DNA from: Fusobacteriaceae bacterium
GTDB taxonomy: Bacteria; Fusobacteriota; Fusobacteriia; Fusobacteriales; Fusobacteriaceae
Direction of reading: 5' to 3'
Length of the DNA: 64,000 nucleotides
Assembly: GCA_031272775.1 (NCBI GenBank)
Contig: JAISTB010000037.1
Coordinates: 30,050-94,049, forward strand
A program made the position numbers and the translations under genes. Below, piece by piece: positions 27,154 to 40,917 of the stretch (positions within the stretch are counted from its first letter, which is position 1; each line of letters begins with the position of its first letter). Under the pieces are notes generated by a model. The model saw nothing but the letters and a program-made list of their open reading frames with translations. It did not search any database and had not been told where the DNA came from.

Positions 27154-27810
27154 ATGTCGGGATCCGTCATCAAACTGATTGAACAATATAAAATCGTCGC
27201 GATCATCCGGGGCCTCTACGGACCGGCTCTGCTGAACCTGGCGGCAGCCCTGTACGCGGGCGGGATCCGGCTCCTTGAAGTGACCTTTGATCAAAGCGAC
27301 CCCGACTGCCTCCGGAAAACCCCGGCGGCCATCGCGGAATTGCGCGAGCGCCTGGGAGAGGACATGCGCTTCGGGGCGGGAACGGTCTTGAGCGCGGAGC
27401 AGGCCAAAGCGGCCGGTCGGGCCGGAGCGGAATTTATCATTTCGCCCGATACGAAGGCGGCTGTCGTCGAAACCACAAAGGCCATGGGTCTTGTGTCGAT
27501 CCCCGCGGGGATGACGCCCACGGAGATCCTCCGCGCCCACGAGCTGGGCGCCGATATGGTAAAGGTCTTCCCGGCGGCGTGGCTGGGCCTTTCCTGGTTT
27601 AAGGACATCCGGAGCCCCGTCAATCATGTGCCCATGATGGCCACGGGGGGCGTCAGCGAGGAAAACCTCGGGGCCTACCTGGCGGCCGGTTACGCGGCGG
27701 CAGGCATCGGCGGCCGTCTGACGGACAAGAATCTCATCGCTCTGGGGCGCTTTGACGAGCTCACGAAGCGGGCGGCGGCCTGTGTGCGGGCGGCGGAGGC
27801 AGCAAACTGA
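27154..27810 (+). CDS. eda: KDPG/KHG aldolase
   Basis: A 218-residue class I aldolase that splits 2-keto-3-deoxy-6-phosphogluconate (or 4-hydroxy-2-oxoglutarate) into pyruvate and an aldehyde. The catalytic glutamate is in LLEVTF, the substrate site in GAGTVLSAEQA, and the Schiff-base lysine in GADMVKVFPA. No edd or KDG kinase is adjacent, so it may serve hexuronate breakdown encoded elsewhere. An AGGAGG-like site precedes the ATG. Confidence 0.92.
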   Translation: MSGSVIKLIEQYKIVAIIRGLYGPALLNLAAALYAGGIRLLEVTFDQSDPDCLRKTPAAIAELRERLGEDMRFGAGTVLSAEQAKAAGRAGAEFIISPDTKAAVVETTKAMGLVSIPAGMTPTEILRAHELGADMVKVFPAAWLGLSWFKDIRSPVNHVPMMATGGVSEENLGAYLAAGYAAAGIGGRLTDKNLIALGRFDELTKRAAACVRAAEAAN

Positions 27811-27846
27811 CGCGCCGGAAATTTCGCGACTCCGCAGAAAAAACAA

Positions 27847-27875
27847 TTGACAAGGCCCCTGAAATATGATAAAAT
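27847..27875 (+). promoter_or_regulatory. Promoter of the rpmG-secE-nusG region
   Basis: TTGACA (27847-27852), 17-nt spacer, TAAAAT (27870-27875). An inverted repeat (ATGTCTG / CAGACAT, 27881-27900) lies at the predicted transcript start. Confidence 0.8.
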
Positions 27876-27978
27876 ATCAAATGTCTGAAATTCCAGACAT
27901 ACAAAAACTCTGTCACCACAGACGCCTGTCTGCGGGAGGATCTCATGATTTGATACCGTTTAAGAGTGGAGGTGTAAA

Positions 27979-28131
27979 ATGCGCGTCAATATCCAGTTGG
28001 AATGTACGGAATGCAAGAGAAAGAATTACGTGACGACCAAAAACAAGAAAAATACCACGGAACGCTTGGAATTGCATAAATTCTGTCCCTGGGACAACAA
28101 AGTCACAGTGCACAAAGAAACGAAGAAATAA
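27979..28131 (+). CDS. rpmG: Ribosomal protein bL33
   Basis: A 50-residue large-subunit protein, starting [17 protein letters not shown], with the [14 protein letters not shown] core and ending HKETKK. The first zinc cysteine pair (C9, C12) is present, but the second pair is reduced to C36 followed by PWD instead of a second cysteine, so zinc binding may be altered. A GGAGG site precedes the ATG. It is first in the classic rpmG-trnW-secE-nusG order. Confidence 0.95.
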   Translation: MRVNIQLECTECKRKNYVTTKNKKNTTERLELHKFCPWDNKVTVHKETKK

Positions 28132-28174
28132 CGGCCGGGCGGCTCAATTCCGCGTCGGTCGCTGAGGAACGCAC

Positions 28175-28250
28175 AGGTCAATGGCTCAATTGGCAGAGCA
28201 TCGGTCTCCAAAACCGAGGGTTGGGGGTTCGAATCCCTCTTGACCTGCCA
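28175..28250 (+). tRNA. tRNA-Trp (anticodon CCA)
   Basis: A 76-nt cloverleaf with acceptor arms AGGTCAA / TTGACCT, anticodon stem TCGGT / ACCGA around loop CTCCAAA (anticodon at 28208-28210), the T arm GGGGGTTCGAATCCCTC, and an encoded 3' CCA. Location between rpmG and secE is common. Confidence 0.97.
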
Positions 28251-28275
28251 GAAAATAATCAGGTGAATGATATAA

Positions 28276-28455
28276 ATGAGTGTACGAAAGATCATAGAAG
28301 AGTATTCCAAGGTCCAATGGCCGAAAAAGAGCGAAGTCATTGAGGCGACGGCGTGGGTTATCACCATGAGCGTCGTGCTGAGCGTCTATTTGGGCATTTT
28401 TGACTTTGTAGCCAATACGCTGTTGAAGCGACTCGTCATGTTGTTTGGAGGATAG
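28276..28455 (+). CDS. secE: SecE, protein translocase subunit
   Basis: A 59-residue inner-membrane component of the SecYEG channel. It has the amphipathic VQWPKKSEVIEAT region before a single membrane helix (about residues 27-50). An AGGTGA site lies a few bases before the ATG. It sits between tRNA-Trp and nusG. Confidence 0.93.
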   Translation: MSVRKIIEEYSKVQWPKKSEVIEATAWVITMSVVLSVYLGIFDFVANTLLKRLVMLFGG

Positions 28456-28456
28456 G

Positions 28457-29074
28457 ATGGAAGCTGAAAAAAGAGTGGAAAAAACCATTGTCAAGCGCTG
28501 GTTTATGATTCACACCTATTCAGGCTATGAGAAAAAAGTCAAGACCGACCTCGAGCAAAAGATTGAGACCCTCGACCTGGCCGATATTGTTACCCGGCTT
28601 CTGGTGCCGGAGGAAATTTCCAACGAAATCGTCCGCGGCAAAAAGAAAGTGGTCGCGAGAAAGCTGTTTCCGGGCTATGTGATGCTGGAAATGACGGCGA
28701 CCCGGGAAGAAAGCAGCGACGGCATCTATTTCAAAGTGGATCCCGAAGCGTGGTTTCATATCCGGAACACCAACGGCGTCACGGGTTTCGTGGGCGTCGG
28801 CTCCGACCCCATTCCCATGGAGGAGGACGAAGTCAAGAACATCTTTCGTATGACGGGCCTGGATCTGCCGGACGACATGAAAGTCCCCAAGGCGCAGGTC
28901 AAGATCAACTTCAAACTGGGCGATACGGTCAAGATTCTCGGCGGCGGCTTCAGCGGCCATCAGGGAAGCGTGTCCGAAATTGACATGGAACAGCAGAAAG
29001 CCAAGGTTATGATCGAAATGTTCGGGCGGATGACCCCGGTGGAAGTGGAATTCGGAAGCCTGGAAAAATACTGA
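28457..29074 (+). CDS. nusG: Transcription elongation/antitermination factor NusG
   Basis: A 205-residue factor. NGN domain blocks are RWFMIHTYSGYEKKVKTDL, LFPGYVMLEM and NTNGVTGFVG; the C-terminal KOW motif is GDTVKILGGGFSGHQGSVSEID divided as GDTVKILGGGF and SGHQGSV. The ATG at 28457 lies one base after the secE stop, following GGAGG. Confidence 0.96.
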   Translation: MEAEKRVEKTIVKRWFMIHTYSGYEKKVKTDLEQKIETLDLADIVTRLLVPEEISNEIVRGKKKVVARKLFPGYVMLEMTATREESSDGIYFKVDPEAWFHIRNTNGVTGFVGVGSDPIPMEEDEVKNIFRMTGLDLPDDMKVPKAQVKINFKLGDTVKILGGGFSGHQGSVSEIDMEQQKAKVMIEMFGRMTPVEVEFGSLEKY

Positions 29075-29118
29075 GAGACCGGTTGAATACCGGCTTCATT
29101 TAGGAGGAACGGAAAAAA

Positions 29119-29547
29119 ATGGCAAAGAAAGAAGTAATCGGACAGATAAAACTGCAGTTGCCTGCGGGTAAGGCAAATCCGGCGCCCCCGGTGGGACCTG
29201 CCCTCGGACAGCACGGCGTGAACATCATGGAGTTTTGCAAGGCCTTCAACGCCAAGACCCAGGAAAAGGCGGGATGGATCATCCCCGTCGTCATCACGGT
29301 CTACAACGACAGGAGTTTCACATTTATCACGAAGACCCCCCCGGCCTCGGATCTCTTGAAGAAGGCGGCCAACATCGAAAAAGCCGCGAAAAATTCCAAG
29401 ACGGACACGGCGGGAACCATTACGACGGCAAAATTGAGAGAACTGGCCGAGACGAAGATGACCGACCTCAACGCCTCTTCCGTGGAAGCGGCCATGAAGG
29501 TACTGGCGGGTTCCGCCCGCTCCATGGGCATCAAAATCGCCGACTGA
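29119..29547 (+). CDS. rplK: Ribosomal protein uL11
   Basis: A 142-residue stalk-base protein. It shows the [20 protein letters not shown] block typical of L11 and the C-terminal rRNA-binding domain ([16 protein letters not shown]). A TAGGAGG site precedes the ATG. Confidence 0.97.
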   Translation: MAKKEVIGQIKLQLPAGKANPAPPVGPALGQHGVNIMEFCKAFNAKTQEKAGWIIPVVITVYNDRSFTFITKTPPASDLLKKAANIEKAAKNSKTDTAGTITTAKLRELAETKMTDLNASSVEAAMKVLAGSARSMGIKIAD

Positions 29548-29649
29548 TTCCGGCGGTTCGGACAAATATCCATCCTTCCGGCCAAGGCGCGGAGGGCACA
29601 TTCAGTGGTAGGAGCAATCCGTTTACCCACATAAGGAGGAACAAAAGCA

Positions 29650-30354
29650 ATGGCAAAGCACGGAAAAAAGTATGCGGAAGTCGCAAAACTCATCGATAGA
29701 CAGAAGCTGTACGACGTCAAGGAAGCGATCGAAGTCGTGGAAAAGACCCGGACGGCAAAATTTGTGGAAACCGTGGAAGTCGCCCTGAGACTGGGCGTAG
29801 ACCCGCGGCACGCGGACCAGCAGATCCGGGGTACGGTCGTACTCCCCAACGGGACCGGCAAAACGGTGCGGATCCTGGCCATCACCCAGGGCGACAACAT
29901 CGAAAAGGCCAAGGCGGCCGGAGCCGACTACGCGGGCGCCGAGGAATACATCACCCAGATCCAGCAGGGCTGGCTTGATTTTGACCTCGTGATCGCGACC
30001 CCCGATATGATGCCCAAATTGGGTAAACTGGGAAAAATTCTGGGCACCAAGGGGCTCATGCCGAATCCCAAGTCCGGCACCGTGACCCCCAATATCGAAA
30101 CGGCCATCCAGGAATTCAAAAAAGGAAAACTGGCTTTCCGCGTGGACAAGCTGGGTTCCATTCATGTGCCGATCGGCAAGGTCGATTTCGGCTCCGACAA
30201 GATCGAGGAGAACTTCAAGACCTTCATCGACCAGATCATCAAGCTGAAACCCGCGGCCTCCAAGGGGACCTACCTCAGGACCGTGGCGATTTCGCTGACC
30301 ATGGGACCGGGCGTGAAGCTGGATCCGGCTCTCGTGACCAAATATGTTGGATAA
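29650..30354 (+). CDS. rplA: Ribosomal protein uL1
   Basis: A 234-residue protein of the L1 stalk. Motifs include [36 protein letters not shown] and [19 protein letters not shown]. It lies 102 bp after rplK with an AAGGAGG site; in other bacteria L1 represses its own operon, and the leader could hold such a site. Confidence 0.97.
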   Translation: MAKHGKKYAEVAKLIDRQKLYDVKEAIEVVEKTRTAKFVETVEVALRLGVDPRHADQQIRGTVVLPNGTGKTVRILAITQGDNIEKAKAAGADYAGAEEYITQIQQGWLDFDLVIATPDMMPKLGKLGKILGTKGLMPNPKSGTVTPNIETAIQEFKKGKLAFRVDKLGSIHVPIGKVDFGSDKIEENFKTFIDQIIKLKPAASKGTYLRTVAISLTMGPGVKLDPALVTKYVG

Positions 30355-30373
30355 CTTCTTACGATAAAATCCA

Positions 30374-30492
30374 AACCAAAGACCGCAGGGGGCGAAAGCC
30401 TTAAATATCCTGCCGAGGTTTGATTATTTCATTCACAAACCTCAGATGCAGCACACCCCGTGTCAGCCCTTGCGGCTGCGGGGGGTATTTTG
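30374..30492 (+). promoter_or_regulatory. L10 leader RNA with attenuator
   Basis: The 164-nt gap before rplJ contains the conserved L10-leader core (GACCGCAGG ... GCGAAAGCC ... AATATCCTGCCGAGG, 30384-30421), the kink-turn site bound by the L10-L12 complex for autoregulation. It is followed by a GC-rich hairpin (CACCCCG ... CGGGGGG, 30454-30486) and TATTTT, which looks like a terminator. The core match is from memory of the RNA family. Confidence 0.8.
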
Positions 30493-30518
30493 ATGAAATG
30501 AGGAGGTGAAAAATCAGA

Positions 30519-31034
30519 ATGGCAACACAAGCAAAGAAAGATCAGGTGGCGCTCCTGACGAAAAAAATCCAAGACGCCCAGTCCTTCGTTCTGATTGATT
30601 ATCAGGGAATTACGGTAAACGAAGAAACGGAACTCAGAAGAAAAATGAAGGCGGCCGGGGCGGAATATCTGATCGCCAAGAACCGTCTGTTCAAGATCGC
30701 TTTGAAAGACGCCGGCGTAGACGAGAGCTTTGACGACGTCCTCGAAGGGACGACGGCCTTCGCCTTCGGGTTTACGGATCCGGTGGCGCCCGCGAAGATT
30801 GCCTATGACCTTTCCAAGGCCAAGGAAAAAGAAAAGCGGTTCAAGATCAAAGGCGGATTTCTGACCGGCAAGAGAGTACAGGAAGCCGACGTGAAAGCGC
30901 TGGCCTTACTGCCTTCAAGGGATCAGCTCCTGTCCATGGTGCTGAACGCGATGCTGGGACCGGTACGGAAGCTGGTCTACGCGACGGTGGCTATCGCCGA
31001 CAAGAAGGAAGGAACGGCGGCCGCGGCGCAGTAA
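30519..31034 (+). CDS. rplJ: Ribosomal protein uL10
   Basis: A 171-residue stalk protein that anchors L7/L12 dimers. Blocks are FVLIDYQGITVNEETELRRK, AEYLIAKNRLFKIAL and the C-terminal helix for L12 binding. An AGGAGGTG site precedes the ATG. The last residues are alanine-rich. Confidence 0.96.
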   Translation: MATQAKKDQVALLTKKIQDAQSFVLIDYQGITVNEETELRRKMKAAGAEYLIAKNRLFKIALKDAGVDESFDDVLEGTTAFAFGFTDPVAPAKIAYDLSKAKEKEKRFKIKGGFLTGKRVQEADVKALALLPSRDQLLSMVLNAMLGPVRKLVYATVAIADKKEGTAAAAQ

Positions 31035-31082
31035 AAGTTTATCATGATCAATTCATTCGAATCGAAGGAGGAGTACAAGCAA

Positions 31083-31451
31083 ATGGCATTCAATAAAGAG
31101 CAATTTATTGCGGATTTGGAGGGCATGACGGTTCTGGAACTCAAAGAACTCGTTTCGGCCCTGGAGGAACATTTCGGCGTGACGGCGGCTGCGCCTGTGG
31201 CGGTAGCGGCTGCGGGCCCGGCGGCGCCTGTGGAAGAGGAAAAGAATTCCTTTGACGTGACCCTGACGGCGGCGGGACCCAACAAGATCGCGGTCATCAA
31301 AGAAGTCAGAACCATCACGGGCTTAGGCCTCAAAGAAGCGAAAGACCTCGTAGATAAGGGCGGCGTTATCAAAGAAGGCGCATCCAAGGAAGACGCGGAC
31401 GCGATCAAAGAAAAACTCACAGCCGCAGGAGCAACGATAGAATTAAAGTAA
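31083..31451 (+). CDS. rplL: Ribosomal protein bL12
   Basis: A 122-residue stalk protein. The N-terminal dimer domain ([20 protein letters not shown]) and alanine-rich hinge precede the C-terminal domain ([24 protein letters not shown]). The ATG at 31083 is chosen for its GGAGGAG site and family match. A terminator follows. Confidence 0.97.
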   Translation: MAFNKEQFIADLEGMTVLELKELVSALEEHFGVTAAAPVAVAAAGPAAPVEEEKNSFDVTLTAAGPNKIAVIKEVRTITGLGLKEAKDLVDKGGVIKEGASKEDADAIKEKLTAAGATIELK

Positions 31452-31477
31452 ACGCTTTTGTTCGACACTAATCAAAT

Positions 31478-31508
31478 AGGCACTCTACAGGGAACAGAGT
31501 GCCTTTTT
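31478..31508 (+). terminator. Terminator after rplL
   Basis: AGGCACTCT / AGAGTGCCT stem, nine-base loop and five T residues. It would reduce read-through into rpoB, whose 150-bp upstream gap is A+T-rich with a TTGACA at 31611 but no clear -10 at proper spacing. Confidence 0.88.
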
Positions 31509-31658
31509 AGTGACGAATCCGGTGTCCGTCGTTTTTCAATTTTTTGTTGGATATTTTATCAATTGCAAATATCATCGCGATTTGCGGGCATTCTCCAACT
31601 TTATTTTCAATTGACAAAATAAGAATATATTATAGCAACAGACAAGGGGTGTGAATGA

Positions 31659-34600
31659 ATGGGGAAATTAATCGAAAGATTAAATTTTGGAAGAATCAAT
31701 GAAAGAGGTACCATGCCGCACTTTCTGGAATTCCAACTGGACTCCTACGAAGACTTTCTGCAGGTCAACGTGACGCCGGACAGCCGGGAAAACAAGGGCC
31801 TGGAATCGGCGTTCCGGGAGGTTTTTCCCGTGGAATCCTCCAACGGGGATATCCGCCTGGAATATATCTCCTACGAGCTGCATGAGGCGGAACCACCATT
31901 AAATTCCGAACTGGAATGCAAAAGAAGGGGCAAGACCTTCTCGGCTTCCCTCAAGGTAAGATTGAGACTCATCAACAAAAAAAGCGGAAACGAGATCCAG
32001 GAATCGCTGGTCTATTTCGGTGAAGTGCCCATGATGACCGAAAGGGCCACATTCATCATCAACGGCGCCGAGCGCGTCGTCGTGACCCAGCTCCATCGTT
32101 CCCCCGGCGTGTCCTTTGACAAGGAACAAAACATTCAGACCGGAAAGGACCTTTATTCCGGCAAGATCATTCCCTACAAGGGCACGTGGCTTGAATTCGA
32201 CACCGACAAAAATGATTTCCTCTCCGTCAAGATCGACAGAAAGAAAAAGGTACTGGCGACGGTATTTTTGAAGGCCGTGGATTTTTTCGAAAACAATACG
32301 GAAATCAAAGACTTTTTCCTGGAAACCAAGACCATCAACATCGAATCGGTCGTGAACAAGTACAAAGACAAGCTTGAGGCCAAAGGGGCCCTCCGGAAAT
32401 CCATCGAAAAGAGCTTCATCAAAGAAGAAGTTTACGATCAGGAAACCGGCGAAGTCATTATCGACGCCAACACCGTCATCGACGAGACGATCATCGACAT
32501 CCTGATCTCGAGCAAAGTGGGCGACGTGGTCTATTGGGAAGTCAAACCCGAAGACAGTCTCATCGCCAATACGCTTTTGAACGACAATACCCAGACCCGG
32601 GAAGACGCCGTTACCGAAGTCTTCCGGAAATTGCGGCCCGGGGATCTTGTGACCGTGGAATCGGCCCGGAGTCTCATCCGGCAGATGTTTTTCAATCCGC
32701 AGCGTTACGATCTCGAACCCGTGGGCCGCTACAAGATGAACAAGCGGCTCGGTCTGGACATTCCCGAAAATGAGATTCTGCTGACCCGGGACGACATCAT
32801 CGCCACCATGAACTATGTGATCGGGCTCAACAACGGCGTCGGCCACGTGGACGACATCGACAACCTCTCCAACCGCCGTGTCCGCGGAGTCGGAGAGCTG
32901 CTCTTGATGCAGATCAAGGCCGGCATTTCCAAGATGGGCAAGATGGTCAAGGAAAAGATGACCGTGCAGGAAGCGGCCACATTGACCCCCCAGTCTCTTT
33001 TGAATACACGGCCCCTCAACGCCCAGATCCAGGAATTCTTCGGATCGGGCCAGCTGTCGCAGTTTATGGATCAGTCCAATCCGCTGGCGGAGCTGACGCA
33101 CAAAAGAAGAATTTCGGCCCTCGGTCCCGGCGGCCTCTCGCGGGAACGGGCGGGTTTTGAAGTGCGCGACGTGCACGATTCCCATTACGGACGGATCTGC
33201 CCCATTGAGACGCCGGAAGGTCCCAACATCGGCCTGATCGGATCCCTGGCGATTTACGCCCGGATCAACAAATACGGATTTATCGAGACCCCCTATGTCA
33301 AGGTGGTCAACGGGACGGCGGATTTCGGCTTTGTCGAATACCTGACCGCCGACGCCGAGGAAGGGCTCTACTTTGCCCAGGCCGATACGACCATCGACAA
33401 GAAAAACCGGCTCAAGGGCGATATCGTCTGCCGCTACGGCCACGAGATCGTGAAAGTCAGCGCCGAAAAGGTGGATTACCTCGACGTGTCGCCGAAGCAG
33501 GTGGTGTCCGTCTCAGCCGGACTAATCCCCTTCCTGGAGCATGACGACGCCAACCGGGCCCTCATGGGATCCAACATGCAGCGTCAGGCCGTACCCCTTT
33601 TGCGGACCGAAGCCCCCTATATCGGGACGGGACTCGAGCGCAAGGTGGCCATCGACTCCGGGGCCGTGGTGACCTCCAAAGTCAGCGGCGTCGTGACCTA
33701 TATGGACGCGAGCCAGATCGTCATCACCGACGCCGACGAAAGAAAACACAAATACAAGCTCCTGAATTTTGAACGCTCCAACCAGTCCATGTGCCTGCAC
33801 CAGATTCCCATCGTCTCCATCGGGGAAACGGTCGAGGCCGGCGACATCATCGCCGACGGGCCTTCGACCTGCAAAGGGGATTTGGCGCTGGGAAAGAACA
33901 TCCTCATGGCCTTTATGCCCTGGGAGGGCTACAACTACGAGGACGCGATCCTCGTTTCCGACAGACTGCGCAAGGACGACGTGCTGACGTCGATCCACGT
34001 CGAGGAATATGAAATCGAAGCCCGGGCCACAAAGCTGGGCGACGAGGAAATTACCCGGGAAATTCCCAACGTGTCCGAGGAATCCCTGAGAAACCTCGAT
34101 TCCCGAGGCATCATCACCATAGGCTCCGAAGTGGGCCCCGGCGACATCCTCGTGGGCAAGACCGCCCCCAAGGGGGAAACGGAACCCCCGGCCGAAGAAA
34201 AACTGCTTCGGGCCATATTCGGAGAAAAGGCCAGAGACGTGCGCGATACCTCGCTTCGGATGCCCCACGGCTCCAAGGGAACCGTCGTCGACATTCTGGA
34301 ACTCTCGCGGGAAAACGGCGACGAGCTCAAGGCCGGCGTCAACAAGGCCATCCGGGTTCTCGTGGCCGAGAAGCGTAAAATCACCGTAGGCGACAAAATT
34401 TCCGGCCGCCACGGCAACAAGGGCGTCGTGTCCCGGGTACTCCCGGCCGAAGACATGCCCTTCCTGGCCGACGGCACCCATGTGGACATCGTCCTCAATC
34501 CCCTGGGCGTACCTTCCCGTATGAATATCGGGCAGGTTCTCGAGGTTCATCTGGGCCTCGCCATGGGCAAATACGAAGGCGGCGCCTACATTTCGACCCC

Positions 34601-35147
34601 CGTTTTCGACGGGGCCTCCGAAAACCAGATCAAGGAATTTCTCGAAAAGACCGGTTATCCCCGGAGCGGCAAAGTCGATCTCTACGACGGCCGGACCGGC
34701 GACAAGTTTGACAGCCAGATCACCGTGGGCGTCATGTATATTCTGAAGCTGCACCATTTGGTGGAAGACAAGATGCATGCCCGGGCCATCGGTCCCTATT
34801 CCCTCGTGACGCAGCAGCCCTTGGGCGGCAAGGCCCAGTTCGGCGGCCAGAGACTGGGGGAAATGGAAGTGTGGGCCCTCGAAGCCTACGGCGCGTCTAC
34901 GATCCTGCAGGAAATGCTGACCGTCAAGTCCGACGACATCACCGGACGGACGAAGACCTACGAGGCCATCATCAAAGGGGAGGAAATGCCCGAGCCGGAT
35001 CTGCCCGAATCCTTCAAGGTACTGCTGAAGGAATTCCAGGCCCTGGCCCTCGACATCGAACTCTTTGACGATGACGGCAAACTGATCAACATCGACGAGG
35101 AAATCAGCAAGGAAGACGCTACCATGCCGGAAAATCCCGCTATCTGA
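31659..35147 (+). CDS. rpoB: RNA polymerase beta subunit
   Basis: A 1162-residue core subunit. Family landmarks include [33 protein letters not shown], the rifampicin region [20 protein letters not shown] and [20 protein letters not shown], and the C-terminal [18 protein letters not shown]. In the rifampicin cluster the D, H and S positions are the sensitive-type residues. No large lineage-specific insertion is obvious. A GGGTGTG site lies before the ATG. Confidence 0.98.
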   Translation: MGKLIERLNFGRINERGTMPHFLEFQLDSYEDFLQVNVTPDSRENKGLESAFREVFPVESSNGDIRLEYISYELHEAEPPLNSELECKRRGKTFSASLKVRLRLINKKSGNEIQESLVYFGEVPMMTERATFIINGAERVVVTQLHRSPGVSFDKEQNIQTGKDLYSGKIIPYKGTWLEFDTDKNDFLSVKIDRKKKVLATVFLKAVDFFENNTEIKDFFLETKTINIESVVNKYKDKLEAKGALRKSIEKSFIKEEVYDQETGEVIIDANTVIDETIIDILISSKVGDVVYWEVKPEDSLIANTLLNDNTQTREDAVTEVFRKLRPGDLVTVESARSLIRQMFFNPQRYDLEPVGRYKMNKRLGLDIPENEILLTRDDIIATMNYVIGLNNGVGHVDDIDNLSNRRVRGVGELLLMQIKAGISKMGKMVKEKMTVQEAATLTPQSLLNTRPLNAQIQEFFGSGQLSQFMDQSNPLAELTHKRRISALGPGGLSRERAGFEVRDVHDSHYGRICPIETPEGPNIGLIGSLAIYARINKYGFIETPYVKVVNGTADFGFVEYLTADAEEGLYFAQADTTIDKKNRLKGDIVCRYGHEIVKVSAEKVDYLDVSPKQVVSVSAGLIPFLEHDDANRALMGSNMQRQAVPLLRTEAPYIGTGLERKVAIDSGAVVTSKVSGVVTYMDASQIVITDADERKHKYKLLNFERSNQSMCLHQIPIVSIGETVEAGDIIADGPSTCKGDLALGKNILMAFMPWEGYNYEDAILVSDRLRKDDVLTSIHVEEYEIEARATKLGDEEITREIPNVSEESLRNLDSRGIITIGSEVGPGDILVGKTAPKGETEPPAEEKLLRAIFGEKARDVRDTSLRMPHGSKGTVVDILELSRENGDELKAGVNKAIRVLVAEKRKITVGDKISGRHGNKGVVSRVLPAEDMPFLADGTHVDIVLNPLGVPSRMNIGQVLEVHLGLAMGKYEGGAYISTPVFDGASENQIKEFLEKTGYPRSGKVDLYDGRTGDKFDSQITVGVMYILKLHHLVEDKMHARAIGPYSLVTQQPLGGKAQFGGQRLGEMEVWALEAYGASTILQEMLTVKSDDITGRTKTYEAIIKGEEMPEPDLPESFKVLLKEFQALALDIELFDDDGKLINIDEEISKEDATMPENPAI

Positions 35148-35211
35148 GTCGGAAAGCGCGCTTTCCGCACAGCAACAAAAGTCCAATCGTAAAAAGGAGG
35201 CTTTGCAATCG

Positions 35212-39186
<3,975 letters not shown>

Positions 39187-39207
39187 ATCGGCACAAGGGA
39201 GCGCCCC

Positions 39208-40086
39208 ATGCGAAGTATGACCGGATACGCGAAACTTTTCTTCGAAGACGACAGGTTTTCCCTGAAAATGGAGATTAAAAGTATCAACAATAAAAATCTC
39301 AACGTCAAGATCAAACAATCCTATATGCTGAATTATCTCGAACCCCAGATCCGGACGGAGCTCGCGCGACGGGTCACCAGGGGCAGCATCGACCTCAAGA
39401 TCGAATTTACCGATAAGCGGGATATCGACAAGATGTTTACCTATGACAGGGATCTGACCGCCGCTTACGTGCATGTTCTCGATGAAATTGAGCGGGATTT
39501 TGAACAGACCTTTACGAACAAAATGGATATTCTGGTCAAGAATCTGAACGTCATCCAGAAAAACGATCCGGAATTCGACGAAAACGAGTACGGGGACTTT
39601 ATCTTGGGCAAATTGGGAGAGCTGCTCGACAGCTTTGTGCGGAACAAAGAGGCCGAGGGCGGCCGGCTGACGGCCTATTTTCAAGAAAAGGCCGGAGTCC
39701 TCGCGCAAAAGGTCGCGGAAATCAAAAAGCACAAGGACAGCGTCGTGGAAAACTACCGGACGCTCCTTCTGGAGCGGCTCGGGAAGATCCGGGGCAATGT
39801 GGAGTTCAGCGAAAGCGACATCCTGAGGGAGATTCTCCTCTATACGGACCGCTCGGATATCTCCGAGGAAATTTCCCGTCTGGAGAGCCATTTGACTCAG
39901 CTGTCGGGTGATCTCTCGGCGGAGCGCGCCGTCATCGGAAAAAAGATTGAGTTTGTGCTGCAGGAAATCTTCCGGGAGCTCAATACCACAGGGGTCAAGT
40001 GCAATCTCTATGAGATCCAGGCCCTCGTGGTGGAGGCGAAAAACGAAGTGGAGAAGCTGCGGGAACAGATCATGAATATCGAATGA
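39208..40086 (+). CDS. yicC: YicC-family endoribonuclease
   Basis: A 292-residue protein starting MRSMTGYAKLFFEDD, followed by the family block IKSINNKNLNVKIK and, in the C-terminal DUF1732 domain, SDISEEISRLESHLTQL and RELNTTGVKCNLYEIQALVVEAK. Family members cut RNA and assist decay of some small RNAs. It lies 21 bp after rpoC and just before gmk, a frequent arrangement (yicC-gmk-rpoZ). Confidence 0.92.
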   Translation: MRSMTGYAKLFFEDDRFSLKMEIKSINNKNLNVKIKQSYMLNYLEPQIRTELARRVTRGSIDLKIEFTDKRDIDKMFTYDRDLTAAYVHVLDEIERDFEQTFTNKMDILVKNLNVIQKNDPEFDENEYGDFILGKLGELLDSFVRNKEAEGGRLTAYFQEKAGVLAQKVAEIKKHKDSVVENYRTLLLERLGKIRGNVEFSESDILREILLYTDRSDISEEISRLESHLTQLSGDLSAERAVIGKKIEFVLQEIFRELNTTGVKCNLYEIQALVVEAKNEVEKLREQIMNIE

Positions 40087-40121
40087 CCCGCGACGCAATG
40101 AGCGGGAGTACAGGTGATCGG

Positions 40122-40709
40122 ATGGCAAAGGGAAATCTGTTTGTGGTCTCGGGCCCCAGCGGTTCCGGAAAAACCACGGTTTGCGAACGGGTGCGGGACA
40201 GTCTGGGCATCGGTCTTTCCGTGTCCGCGACGACCCGCAAGCCCAGAAAAGACGAGCGGGACGGCGTCAAGTACCATTTTATGGACGAGGCCGAATTTGA
40301 GGCCCGGCGCGCCCGGGGCGAATTTCTCGAAACCAATTGCTACAACGGGAACTGGTACGGGACGCTCCTCTCGGAGGTGCGAAAATACACGGACCGGGGG
40401 CGGGACCTGATTTTGGAGATCGACGTCAACGGCGGGATGCAGGTGCGGGAGAAATGTCCCGAGGCCAGAATGATCTTTTTCCGGCCGCCGTCCATGGAAG
40501 ACCTTGAGGCCCGGCTCCGGAACCGCGCCACGGACGATGAGGAGACCATTCAGAGCCGGCTCCGGAAGGCGGAAGAAGAGCTTCCCTTTGAGTCGGCCTA
40601 CGACATGACCGTAGTGAACCATACCATAGAACAGGCCTGCGAAGATTTGACGCGGATTATACTCGGAGAAAGGAGAGGTGGTAACGATGAAAAAAGAAAT
40701 CCTGTATGA
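40122..40709 (+). CDS. gmk: Guanylate kinase
   Basis: A 195-residue kinase converting GMP to GDP. The P-loop is [11 protein letters not shown], the GMP-binding region SATTRKPRKDERDGVKYHF and the segment FLETNCYNGNWYGT is typical. The ATG at 40122 has AGGTGA upstream; an in-frame ATG at 40083 overlapping the yicC stop is less likely. Its end overlaps rpoZ by 23 nt. Confidence 0.95.
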   Translation: MAKGNLFVVSGPSGSGKTTVCERVRDSLGIGLSVSATTRKPRKDERDGVKYHFMDEAEFEARRARGEFLETNCYNGNWYGTLLSEVRKYTDRGRDLILEIDVNGGMQVREKCPEARMIFFRPPSMEDLEARLRNRATDDEETIQSRLRKAEEELPFESAYDMTVVNHTIEQACEDLTRIILGERRGGNDEKRNPV

Positions 40710-40917
40710 CGACCTGCTGAAACAGATCCCCAACAAGTACATCCTGACCATTGTCGGCGGCCAGCGGGCCCGCGAGATCGGCAAGGGCGCGGAGCTCCTG
40801 ACCAAGTGCTCCAAGAAGGACACGGTCATCAAAAAAGTGTTCCGGGAAGTGGCCGACGGCAAGATCGGCTACATGGAAGCGGAAAAACAAAGCGGAGAAC
40901 AAGTTGAAGAACAGTAA
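40687..40917 (+). CDS. rpoZ: RNA polymerase omega subunit
   Basis: A 76-residue subunit with the KYILTIVGGQRAREI block in place of the usual VxxxAxRARQL motif, and a basic helix. The ATG at 40687 follows GGAGAGG inside the end of gmk. Assignment relies on the conserved gmk-rpoZ order as well as on the motif. Confidence 0.88.
   Translation: MKKEILYDDLLKQIPNKYILTIVGGQRAREIGKGAELLTKCSKKDTVIKKVFREVADGKIGYMEAEKQSGEQVEEQ

Noticed and set aside
31611..31640. rpoB promoter at TTGACA
   Set aside because: No -10 hexamer at 16-18 nt; a promoter is likely somewhere in this A+T-rich gap but cannot be fixed.
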